From positions 1 through 38,607 of the forward strand of contig LJXT01000018.1 in the NCBI GenBank assembly GCA_001314815.1: DNA of 38,607 nucleotides, read 5' to 3'. Under the pieces are notes generated by a model, which was not told the origin of the DNA, did not search any database, and was given only the letters and a program-made list of their open reading frames with translations. This document shows, in pieces, positions 31,532 through 38,607 of the stretch (its first letter is position 1; every line of letters starts with the position of its first letter). Origin of the DNA: Algoriphagus marincola HL-49 (GTDB taxonomy: Bacteria; Bacteroidota; Bacteroidia; Cytophagales; Cyclobacteriaceae). The position numbers were made by a program, and so were the translations under genes.

Positions 31532-32698
31532 TTATTCTACCGGGAGGAGTTTGACCAGCAAGCCGGTTCCCTCTGTGATGGCGTAAAGATATCCATTCGG
31601 GCTTTCAGATACTTGTCTCACTCGGCCGATGTCTTGGAACATCACCTCCTGTGAAAGGGCAGTTGTTCCATCCATGTCAACTCGGTTGATGTGCATTTTG
31701 GCTAGAGCTCCTATCAAAATATCTCCCTTCCAGTTGGGGTATCTGTCAGAAGTGACCATGGTCATACCGCAAGTCGCGATCGATGGTACGTAGTAAGTGA
31801 CAGGCTGCTCCATTCCTTCTTTTTCCGTGATGTCTGTGATAGGGGTTCCGTCGTAATTTTGCCCGTAGGTAATCACTGGCCAACCGTAATTTTTACCTTT
31901 TTCGATCAGGTTGAGTTCATCACCACCCATTGGTCCATGCTCTGCTTCCCAAAGTCTGTTATTTGCTTTATCAAAATATAATCCTTGTGGATTTCTATTA
32001 CCATAAGACCAAATGGATGCTACCGCACCCTCTTCATCGACGAAAGGGTTGTCTGCAGGAATACTTCCATCGTCATGAATTCTGTGAACTTTTCCATGAG
32101 CATTGGTCAGGGTTTGTGCATTTTCAGGCTTATTTCCTTTGTCTCCATTGGAGAAATATAGGTGGCCTTCATTGTCAAATACGATCCGGCTTCCGAAGTG
32201 GCGTCCTCCTTCCCATTCAGGCATAGCAACAATGATTTCTTCTTGGTCAATTGCGTTATTGTTGTCATCAAGCTTGAAACGCATAATCGTTAAAGCGCCT
32301 TTATTATCTGGGAATGGCTTAGCGTATGCTATGTAAATCCAGCCATTTTCAGCATGATTTGGATGTGCCGCGACATCCAATAGACCCGCTTGATTGACTT
32401 CATGAACTTCGGGAAGGCCTGTCACTTTTTGACCTTTAAATTCATCATTTTCGAAAATCAATATTTCACCTTTTCGCTCAGTTACGAGCATTTTTCCATC
32501 CGAAAGCCAAGTCATACCCCATGGGCTCTCAAATTCGGTGAATAGTGTATCTACTTTGATAAGGTGCTTTTCAGTTTGCTGTGCGAAAGTAGGGTCTACT
32601 GGCTCAGGCTGATTGATATCATCTGCTTCCTTTGTTGCGCAGGAAACAGTGGCTAGCATTCCAGCACCGATCAATATCCAAAGATTGTATCTGTTCAT
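31532..32698 (-). CDS. PQQ-dependent sugar dehydrogenase-like lipoprotein
   Basis: The 388-residue protein has a lipoprotein signal (ATVSC, Cys20) and the six-bladed propeller of soluble glucose/aldose dehydrogenases: FESPWGMTWLSDGKMLVTERKGEI, HPNHAENGWIYIAYA, GGRHFGSRIVFDNEGHLYFSNGD, GNRNPQGLYFD, WEAEHGPMGGDELNLI and KNYGWPVITYGQNY. This matches the YliI-like branch, in which PQQ is the usual cofactor. Acceptance of PQQ here is inferred. fbp lies 60 bp upstream on the same strand, so they may be co-transcribed. Confidence 0.88.
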   Translation of the reverse strand: MNRYNLWILIGAGMLATVSCATKEADDINQPEPVDPTFAQQTEKHLIKVDTLFTEFESPWGMTWLSDGKMLVTERKGEILIFENDEFKGQKVTGLPEVHEVNQAGLLDVAAHPNHAENGWIYIAYAKPFPDNKGALTIMRFKLDDNNNAIDQEEIIVAMPEWEGGRHFGSRIVFDNEGHLYFSNGDKGNKPENAQTLTNAHGKVHRIHDDGSIPADNPFVDEEGAVASIWSYGNRNPQGLYFDKANNRLWEAEHGPMGGDELNLIEKGKNYGWPVITYGQNYDGTPITDITEKEGMEQPVTYYVPSIATCGMTMVTSDRYPNWKGDILIGALAKMHINRVDMDGTTALSQEVMFQDIGRVRQVSESPNGYLYAITEGTGLLVKLLPVE

Positions 32699-32758
32699 AT
32701 CATTTAGGTTTGAAATCCGAAGGTACAGTTTCTAGTACAAATTTCAATCCGAATGGTT

Positions 32759-33796
32759 TTAAACGGTCGCAGAGATCTTCGATTTTTCGATGTGCTTGAT
32801 CGCTTGGTCAACCATTTCTTCTGAGCCAATAAATAGAGGTGTACGCTGGTGAAGTGAGTCGGGGACGATATCCAGAATTCTGGATTTTCCATCCGTAGCT
32901 TTTGCTCCTGCCTGCTCTGCAATAAAGGCCAATGCATTTGCTTCGTATAGTAATCGGAGCTTACCATTGGGGTTGTTTTTAGTCGCTGGATACAGGTAAA
33001 TGCCTCCCTTAAGCAAGTTTCGATGAAAGTCAGCCACCAAAGACCCAATATAGCGGGCCGCATATCGCTTTGCTTTACATTCATCAATGTAATCCTTGAT
33101 ACCTTCCTGCCAGTCCAGCTCCAATCCCTCGTTAATCGAATAGATTTTTCCTGATTTGGGCGCTTTGATTTGTGGGTGTGAAAGAAAGAACTCGCCCAGG
33201 CTGGTCTCATAGGTAAATCCATTTACCCCAAAACCTGTGGTATACACAAGCATGGTAGAAGAGCCATAGAGCACATATCCAGCTGCTACCTGCTCAGAAC
33301 CCGGTTGCATGATATCTTCCATCTGAATGGGACTTCCAAGTGGGGTCTTTCGTCTGTAAATTGAAAAAATCGTCCCTATGCTGATATTTACGTCAATATT
33401 TGAGCTTCCGTCCAAAGGATCAATGGCCACGACGTATTTGCCGGATTTGTTTTTCAGGTCGATGACAGCATCTTCCTCTTCTGATACAATGGCGCACACT
33501 TCACCGCCTTTGCTCAGTGCTCGCATAAATCGGATATTGGCGATCACATCCAGCTTTTGTTGCTCTTCGCCTTGGACATTGGTTTGACCAAAAGCCCCAC
33601 CAATATTGGCAAGACCAGCGCGATTTGTCTCCCGGTTCACGATCTTTGCTGCAAGTGCAATGTCACGTAGCAATTGGGAAAGTTCTCCGGAAGCAAAAGG
33701 AAAATCGCTTTGTTTGAATTTGATAAAGCGATCAAGGGTAGTACCGACAGAGTAGGCCATGCCGCTCTGATCGGGTTGATAAGGATTGATTTTCAT
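32759..33796 (-). CDS. fbp: Class 1 fructose-1,6-bisphosphatase
   Basis: The 345-residue enzyme hydrolyses fructose-1,6-bisphosphate to fructose-6-phosphate, the key step of gluconeogenesis. Metal and substrate motifs are SEEED (105-109), DPLDGSSN (126-133), [14 protein letters not shown], the [12 protein letters not shown] segment, GGIYLYPAT and [17 protein letters not shown]. It is divergent from the aspartokinase gene with 58 bp between the starts. Confidence 0.96.
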   Translation of the reverse strand: MKINPYQPDQSGMAYSVGTTLDRFIKFKQSDFPFASGELSQLLRDIALAAKIVNRETNRAGLANIGGAFGQTNVQGEEQQKLDVIANIRFMRALSKGGEVCAIVSEEEDAVIDLKNKSGKYVVAIDPLDGSSNIDVNISIGTIFSIYRRKTPLGSPIQMEDIMQPGSEQVAAGYVLYGSSTMLVYTTGFGVNGFTYETSLGEFFLSHPQIKAPKSGKIYSINEGLELDWQEGIKDYIDECKAKRYAARYIGSLVADFHRNLLKGGIYLYPATKNNPNGKLRLLYEANALAFIAEQAGAKATDGKSRILDIVPDSLHQRTPLFIGSEEMVDQAIKHIEKSKISATV

Positions 33797-33854
33797 TATT
33801 AGAAAAGTACAATATTTGGGTTTATATTCTTCTCGAAATTAGAAAGAAAATTGG

Positions 33855-35117
33855 ATGGCAAAAACAATCGTTTTCAAATTTGGTGGAGCATCTGTCAAAG
33901 ATGCTGAATCTATAAAAAACTTAGCTGAAATTTTGCGTAATCGATTGCGAAATTCGACGCTTTTAGTCATTTCAGCAATGGGAAAGACGACCAATGCGTT
34001 GGAAAAAATACTGCAGCTTCGATTGGATAATTTGGATATATCTTCAAATTATACAATTTTAAAAAATTTTCATTTGGAGATATGCCAAGCGCTTTTTCCT
34101 TCTGGCCATCCTGTATTTTTCAGAGTAGAAAATCTCTTTGTTCAACTGAGCCATGAACTCGAAAAGCCCATCAGCCCTGAGAATTATGATGAGGCCTACG
34201 ATCGGATAATTTGCTTTGGAGAATTGATTTCCAGTCGGATTGTGGCAGAGTATCTCTGTGAAATAGGGTTGATTGTGGTCTGGCAGGATGCTAGGGAGTT
34301 GATCAAAACAGACTCTAATTTTCGCTTTGCAAATGTGGACTGGGTTGATACTAAACAGAAGACAAAAAAGATTCTTGAACCTGTTTTGGAAAAATTCCCG
34401 GTAATGACTCAGGGTTTTATAGGAAGTAATTCTGCAGAGAAGCCCACTACTTTGGGAAGGGAGGGATCAGATTTTACCGCAGCTATTTTGGCTTCTTGTC
34501 TCGATGCTCGATCAGTGACTATCTGGAAAGATGTACCTGGGGTGCTCAATGCAGACCCAAAGCTTTTCCCAGAATCGGTGCTTTTTGATGAATTGGATTA
34601 CCTTCAGGCTGCTCAGATGACTTTTTATGGAGCTACTGTAATTCACCCAAAGACGATCAAGCCTCTTGCCAATCGTAAAATTCCGCTTTTTGTCAGGTCT
34701 TTTTTGAAGCCAAATGAGTCGGGTACCAAGATCCATGATACAGGAGCGCCTAATTTGTTACCTACGATTGTATTGAAGCAAAATCAGGTATTGGTTACGT
34801 TCCGGGTTACGGATTTCACTTTTCTCAATGAGTCACATATCCATGTGATCTATCAGCAATTAGATGAGTTAAAGTTGCAGGTTAATCTTTTACAGACCAC
34901 TGCGATGGGTGTTTCTATCGTATTGGATGATCAGTTATTTAAACTGGAAAAATTGATTTTAGCTTTTAAAAGCCGTTTTACCATTCGCTACAATGATGGC
35001 TTGGAGCTTTTGACTGTTTTAAATCCTCAATTGGCTGATCTGAATTCATTTAATAAAGACCGGGAAGTGCTATTGGAACAAAGTAGCCGACATGCTTTCC
35101 AAATTGTCAGAAGATAG
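33855..35117 (+). CDS. lysC: Monofunctional aspartate kinase
   Basis: A second aspartokinase in the window, of 420 residues. KFGGASVKDAE lies at the N-terminus, FGELISSRIVAEYL and TTLGREGSDFTAAILA form the nucleotide region, and WKDVPGVLNADPKLFP closes the kinase domain. The C-terminal part (about 310-420) has ACT-like strands (VLVTFRVTDFTFLNESHIHVIY). It has no homoserine dehydrogenase part, so it probably feeds lysine and diaminopimelate synthesis, while ThrA feeds threonine. The gene name is by family only. Confidence 0.9.
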   Translation: MAKTIVFKFGGASVKDAESIKNLAEILRNRLRNSTLLVISAMGKTTNALEKILQLRLDNLDISSNYTILKNFHLEICQALFPSGHPVFFRVENLFVQLSHELEKPISPENYDEAYDRIICFGELISSRIVAEYLCEIGLIVVWQDARELIKTDSNFRFANVDWVDTKQKTKKILEPVLEKFPVMTQGFIGSNSAEKPTTLGREGSDFTAAILASCLDARSVTIWKDVPGVLNADPKLFPESVLFDELDYLQAAQMTFYGATVIHPKTIKPLANRKIPLFVRSFLKPNESGTKIHDTGAPNLLPTIVLKQNQVLVTFRVTDFTFLNESHIHVIYQQLDELKLQVNLLQTTAMGVSIVLDDQLFKLEKLILAFKSRFTIRYNDGLELLTVLNPQLADLNSFNKDREVLLEQSSRHAFQIVRR

Positions 35118-35239
35118 CGCGGAGAAGAAATGAAATAGTCTTCTTTGGGAGGAATTTTGTATTTTCATTCTTGCTCTCATTTTTCATGAAGCCTTTTTAG
35201 AAAAAGTCTTTCATGTAACCTTCAAAAAAAGAAAAAATT

Positions 35240-36367
35240 ATGAAGTCAAGAAGATCATTTTTGCTCAAAACGGGCCTTTCAGCACTAGCTTTTGCAGTGC
35301 CAAAAATTGAAAGTTTTTCAGGGGAATCACCAAAAAATTTTACTGCTATCAGCCCCATACAAGATGGCCCTGTTTTGAAAGTAGCCTTGATGGGATTGGG
35401 AAGTTATGCAGCTCGTGTTGCAGACGCAATGCAAAGCTGCAAGCGTGCAAAAATAACAGGATTGATCAGTGGTACTCCTTCCAAATTGGAGTCCTGGAGT
35501 AAAAAATATGCTGTTCCTGAGGCTAATTGTTATAATTACGAGACCTACCATCAGATAAAAGACAATCCGGATATTGATGCGGTCTATGTGATCACACCCA
35601 ATGCTTTGCACAAGCCCCATACACTGGGGGCGGCTGCAGCTGGAAAGCATGTGATTTGTGAGAAGCCCATGTCTGTCAATGCTAGCGATGCGAAGGAAAT
35701 GGTGGAATTTTGTGAAAAAGCTGGTGTTCAATTGCTTATCGGCTACCGGATGCATTTTGAGGCAAATACCTTAAAAGTGGTCAATATGAGGCGAGATGGT
35801 GCATTTGGGGAAATAAAATTTTTCCAAGGGCTGAGTGGTTTCCGCATTGGTGATCCGAATCAATGGAGGCTCAATGCAGAATTAGCAGGTGGCGGGGCTA
35901 TGATGGATATTGGGATTTACTCCATCAATGGTGCCCGATATATGGTAGGAGAGGAGCCTATTTGGGTGACGGCTCAGGAAGTCAAAACAGACCCGGAAAA
36001 GTTTAAGGAAGGGGTCGATGAGACCATTACTTTCCAAATGGGTTTTCCTTCAGGGGTTGTAGCTTCTTGTCTTTCGACTTATAGCATGAATTATTTGGAT
36101 AAGTTCTTCCTCAATGGAACCAATGGATATGCTGAAATGCAGCCTTCCACAGGCTATGGACCTATCAAGGGACGTACACATCAAGGGCCATTGGATGAAC
36201 CTCATGTAACCCATCAAACTACCCAGATGGATGAGATGGCGGCTATCATTTTGGATGGAAAGAACGTATCGATTCCTGTGGACGGTAAGGAAGGATTGAA
36301 AGATATGGTCATCATCGACGCAATTTATAAAGCAGTGAAAACGGGTGGAAAGGTTAATTTAGATTAG
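35240..36367 (+). CDS. Tat-exported Gfo/Idh/MocA family oxidoreductase
   Basis: The 375-residue protein starts MKSRRSFLLKTGLSALAFAVP, a twin-arginine signal, so it is expected to be exported folded with NAD(P). The mature part has a Rossmann domain (VALMGLGSYAARVADAMQSC), the family CEKPMSVN motif (about 139-146) and a C-terminal dimer/substrate domain (FQGLSGFRIGDPNQWRLNAELAGGGAMMDIGIYSIN). Glucose-fructose oxidoreductase is the best-known Tat-exported relative. The actual sugar substrate is unknown. It is a single gene. Confidence 0.9.
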   Translation: MKSRRSFLLKTGLSALAFAVPKIESFSGESPKNFTAISPIQDGPVLKVALMGLGSYAARVADAMQSCKRAKITGLISGTPSKLESWSKKYAVPEANCYNYETYHQIKDNPDIDAVYVITPNALHKPHTLGAAAAGKHVICEKPMSVNASDAKEMVEFCEKAGVQLLIGYRMHFEANTLKVVNMRRDGAFGEIKFFQGLSGFRIGDPNQWRLNAELAGGGAMMDIGIYSINGARYMVGEEPIWVTAQEVKTDPEKFKEGVDETITFQMGFPSGVVASCLSTYSMNYLDKFFLNGTNGYAEMQPSTGYGPIKGRTHQGPLDEPHVTHQTTQMDEMAAIILDGKNVSIPVDGKEGLKDMVIIDAIYKAVKTGGKVNLD

Positions 36368-36394
36368 GATTAATTCCCCAAAAAAATGATGGCT

Positions 36395-37267
36395 CTACTG
36401 AAAGCGATTGATGATTTTTTGAATACCAGGCAGATAGGCTTCACCGAATAGATTGAGGTGAACCAGAAGCGGATACAGATTATATACTCCAATTCTCGAC
36501 TCGAATTCCGGTTCGAGGGGAAGTACTGATTCGTAGGAGTCGTAGAATTGCCGGTCAAAACCCCCAAATAATCTGCTGAAAGCCAGATCCATTTCCCGAT
36601 GTCCAAAATAAATGGCAGGATCGATCAGGCTGGGTTCTCCAGAAACATTTGGAATGATATTCCCGCTCCAAAGATCACCATGTACTAGTGACGGTTTTTC
36701 TTTGGGAAAAATGCCTTCAAGTTTGGGATAGATTTCCTGAAATTTTTTTAGAAAATCCAAGGGTATCAAGCGGTCAAAATAAGCTTTGCCCAAAAGAGGC
36801 TCCAAGCGCTGCTCAATGAAAAAGTCCAGCCAGTCATCTGTATCATGATTCTTTTGATAGAGCGATGCGATGAAATTGTCAGATTCCAGCCCAAAAGCCT
36901 GCCGCTGAGTCAGATGAAGATGTGCCAATCCGATGCCTAAGTTTTCCCAGTAGTTGGGTTTCTTTTTGCCTCCAGCCAAAAACTCTGTAAGCAGATAGTT
37001 GTAATCTTCTACTCGACCGTAGCCGAAGACTTCCGGGACTTTCAGGAAGGTTGATTTTCTCAGCAGATCCAAGCCTTGAGCTTCACGTGCTAAAATATCT
37101 TTTTCGTGATCAAAGTTGAGTTTGAGAAAAAATGTACCCTCTGAACTGGCAAGCCTAATCCCCTGATTGTGATTGCCAGCAGCGATCAGTGTGGCAGCCT
37201 TAAATTCTGCCAAAGGCCCTAGTGTCTGGAAAAGAATTTGTTCATAAATCCCATTCAAATCAAGCAT
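36395..37267 (-). CDS. Fructosamine/ketosamine kinase family protein
   Basis: The 290-residue kinase-like protein has a glycine-containing ATP loop (AAGNHNQGIRL), a catalytic-loop HGDLWSGN (196-203, Asp198) and LIDPAIYFGHREMDLAFSRLF (metal Asp216), as in fructosamine-3-kinase homologues. Bacterial members mostly phosphorylate ribulosamines and erythrulosamines on glycated proteins as a repair step. Its ATG overlaps the end of the LMW phosphatase gene by 8 bp, so the two are coupled. Confidence 0.92.
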   Translation of the reverse strand: MLDLNGIYEQILFQTLGPLAEFKAATLIAAGNHNQGIRLASSEGTFFLKLNFDHEKDILAREAQGLDLLRKSTFLKVPEVFGYGRVEDYNYLLTEFLAGGKKKPNYWENLGIGLAHLHLTQRQAFGLESDNFIASLYQKNHDTDDWLDFFIEQRLEPLLGKAYFDRLIPLDFLKKFQEIYPKLEGIFPKEKPSLVHGDLWSGNIIPNVSGEPSLIDPAIYFGHREMDLAFSRLFGGFDRQFYDSYESVLPLEPEFESRIGVYNLYPLLVHLNLFGEAYLPGIQKIINRFQ

Positions 37268-37745
37268 AAAGCTGATGTCGTTCTTTCAATTCCTGTAAAA
37301 AATCTTCGATGGCCCGATCTAATATGTCATAGATTTTGTGAAATTCTTCCTCACCACCGTAGTAGGGGTCTGGGACTGATTGGCCTTTTTCCTCCTCCAC
37401 AAAATCCCGCATGAGAAAGACGGGTTTTTCAGGGAAACCATATCTGATTTTAAGTTTATCTAGATTTTGGAGATTCTGATTGTCCATGGCTATGATGTAG
37501 TCAAACTCCCGGAAATCTACCCGATTTACTTGCCTCCCACGATGTTTGATCGACATGCCGTAATGTTTTGCACAGCGAATAGTCCGGTCATCAGGGAGCT
37601 CCCCGATGTGAAAGTCAGAAGTGCCGGCACTGTCAGACTTGAAGAAAGAATCAAGCCCTTTATTATGGATTTTATGATTAAAAATTGCTTCAGCTAGAGG
37701 CGATCGGCAAATATTTCCAAGACAGACAAAAAGAACCTTAATCAT
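37260..37745 (-). CDS. Low-molecular-weight protein-tyrosine phosphatase family
   Basis: The 161 residues contain the phosphatase P-loop CLGNICRS at 8-15 (Cys8, Arg14), DSAGTSDFHIGE and the general acid in VPDPYYGGEEEF. It is a complete active-site set. Family members dephosphorylate phosphotyrosine, and some LMW-PTPs have been shown to act on protein-ribulosamine-5-phosphates. The overlap with the fructosamine-kinase-like gene favours the second role here, but that is an inference. Confidence 0.93.
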   Translation of the reverse strand: MIKVLFVCLGNICRSPLAEAIFNHKIHNKGLDSFFKSDSAGTSDFHIGELPDDRTIRCAKHYGMSIKHRGRQVNRVDFREFDYIIAMDNQNLQNLDKLKIRYGFPEKPVFLMRDFVEEEKGQSVPDPYYGGEEEFHKIYDILDRAIEDFLQELKERHQLYA

Positions 37746-37902
37746 GTATTCTGCATTCTCATTTTAAAGTTTACCCAAGAGGTAACTTTGAAATTAAAAA
37801 TTTTTAAATGTAATCGAACAAAAGAGCACCCATATTTTCAAAAAAAAATGAATGCGAAGCTACTAATTTTAAATCTTCTCTAGGGAAAGCTTAATTTTAG
37901 CC

Positions 37903-38607
37903 ATGCAATGGATCTACAATTTCTTTCTTCGGGTGGTGGAATTTCTTTTTCCAGTTGCAGCTATATTTTCTACTAAGATCGCTGATTTTGTAAAGGGGAG
38001 GCAAGGCCTCTTTGAGCGATTGAGAACTTTTGCTCCTGATGCTGAAAGACCAGTAATCTGGTTTCATGTCGCGTCTTTGGGGGAATATGAGCAGGCGAGG
38101 CCGGTGATGAGCCTTTGGAAGCGGCGAAAGCCTGAAGTACAGATTTTGGTCAGTTTCTTTTCACCATCCGGGTTTGCGCCAATCTCAAAAAGGAATGAAC
38201 CGGTACTTGATTTTATCACTTACCTGCCACTTGACAGGACTAGTTATGCCAGGGAATTTCTTGATATCGTTCGGCCGGACATTATCTACTTCGTCAAGTA
38301 TGATCTTTGGTTTAATTTTCTCATGGAAAGCTCTTCTCGTGGTATTCCTCTCTACTTGATCTCTGCAAGCTTTCGGGAAGATCAGGTTTATTTCAGGAGA
38401 AAGGGGTTTTTCAGAGCTCCAATATTTTTCTTTGACCATATTTTCACTCAAAATGAGGAAAGTGATTTGCTTCTGGAAAAGATTCATTATAAATCCTACA
38501 CTAGAGTAGGTGATACCCGGTTTGATCGGGTAGCGGAGACCTCCGGGGCTCCGAAAAGATTTCCCCAAATCGAGGCTTGGCTAGGGGAAAAGCCTGCGGT
38601 GGTCTTA
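37903..38607 (+). CDS. kdtA: 3-deoxy-D-manno-octulosonate (Kdo) transferase, 3' end outside window
   Basis: 235 codons are visible before the window ends; full-length relatives have about 410-430. The N-terminal hydrophobic segment (about 5-23) is the membrane anchor. GRQGLFERL (32-40) and the catalytic region FHVASLGEYEQARPV (Glu61) are family marks, as is VSFFSPSGFAP. The enzyme transfers Kdo to lipid A precursor. The ATG at 37903 lies 3 bases after a TAATTTTA box. The gene diverges from the LMW-PTP gene. Confidence 0.92.
   Translation, partial: MQWIYNFFLRVVEFLFPVAAIFSTKIADFVKGRQGLFERLRTFAPDAERPVIWFHVASLGEYEQARPVMSLWKRRKPEVQILVSFFSPSGFAPISKRNEPVLDFITYLPLDRTSYAREFLDIVRPDIIYFVKYDLWFNFLMESSSRGIPLYLISASFREDQVYFRRKGFFRAPIFFFDHIFTQNEESDLLLEKIHYKSYTRVGDTRFDRVAETSGAPKRFPQIEAWLGEKPAVVL

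Noticed and set aside
32704-33222. 172-codon open frame on the minus strand
   Set aside because: It lies almost wholly inside fbp in another frame. fbp has intact SEEED and DPLDGSSN motifs; this frame has no family features.

Overview
The window reads as a chromosomal stretch of a marine or freshwater Bacteroidota, most likely a Cytophagales member of the Algoriphagus/Cyclobacteriaceae type. This is inferred from type IX secretion sorting domains, DUF4199 and META proteins, the fused ThrA, TAnnTTTG-like promoter boxes, very few Shine-Dalgarno sites and TCCCGA..TCGGGA palindromes. No database search was possible, so the genus is a guess. Most of the window is ordinary housekeeping sequence with several toxin-antitoxin (TA) loci embedded in it.

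Layout. 1-3 kb: a 5'-truncated fic gene and a complete fic-wHTH gene. The second is preceded by 10-bp-phased CGTAT repeats and bracketed by two 109-bp direct repeats and hairpin-rich DNA. 2.8-6.1 kb (minus strand): a 56-residue membrane protein, higBA, an exported amidohydrolase and mazEF. 6.2-8.2 kb: an FG-GAP/T9SS protein. 8.3-11.1 kb: murF, a vapBC-type pair and a DUF2461 gene. 11.3-13.6 kb: two small membrane or lipoprotein genes and a T9SS gene split by an in-frame TAG. 13.9-15.1 kb: tRNA-Ala(GGC), a rearranged tRNA-Ala fragment carrying palindromes, recR and clpS. 15.1-19.9 kb: a sodium/solute symporter, an alkyltransferase-like gene, mscS, an SDR/NTF2-like/GreA-like operon and a META lipoprotein. 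20.0-24.9 kb: a threonine operon (leader peptide, thrA, thrB, thrC). 25.0-25.9 kb: a second vapBC-type pair with an operator like the first. 26-31.5 kb: a GH43 protein, a polyprenyl synthase, DUF4199, and a large acyltransferase overlapping gpsA. 31.5-35.1 kb: a PQQ sugar dehydrogenase, fbp and a monofunctional aspartokinase. 35.2-38.6 kb: a Tat-exported oxidoreductase, a fructosamine-kinase/LMW-phosphatase pair and a partial kdtA.

How the genes work together: aspartokinase, ThrA, ThrB and ThrC make threonine from aspartate, and the leader peptide is rich in Thr and Ile codons as in thr attenuation. GpsA supplies glycerol-3-phosphate to the acyltransferase whose gene it overlaps. MurF and KdtA serve the envelope. 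LMW-PTP and fructosamine kinase overlap and may form a protein-deglycation pair.

The most unusual structures are (i) the tRNA-Ala fragment whose anticodon arm and D-loop are each replaced by an 18-nt palindrome, (ii) the matching ACACGTGT operators of the two vapBC loci, (iii) the phased repeats ending on the fic start codon, (iv) the thr leader and (v) the TAG-split T9SS gene.
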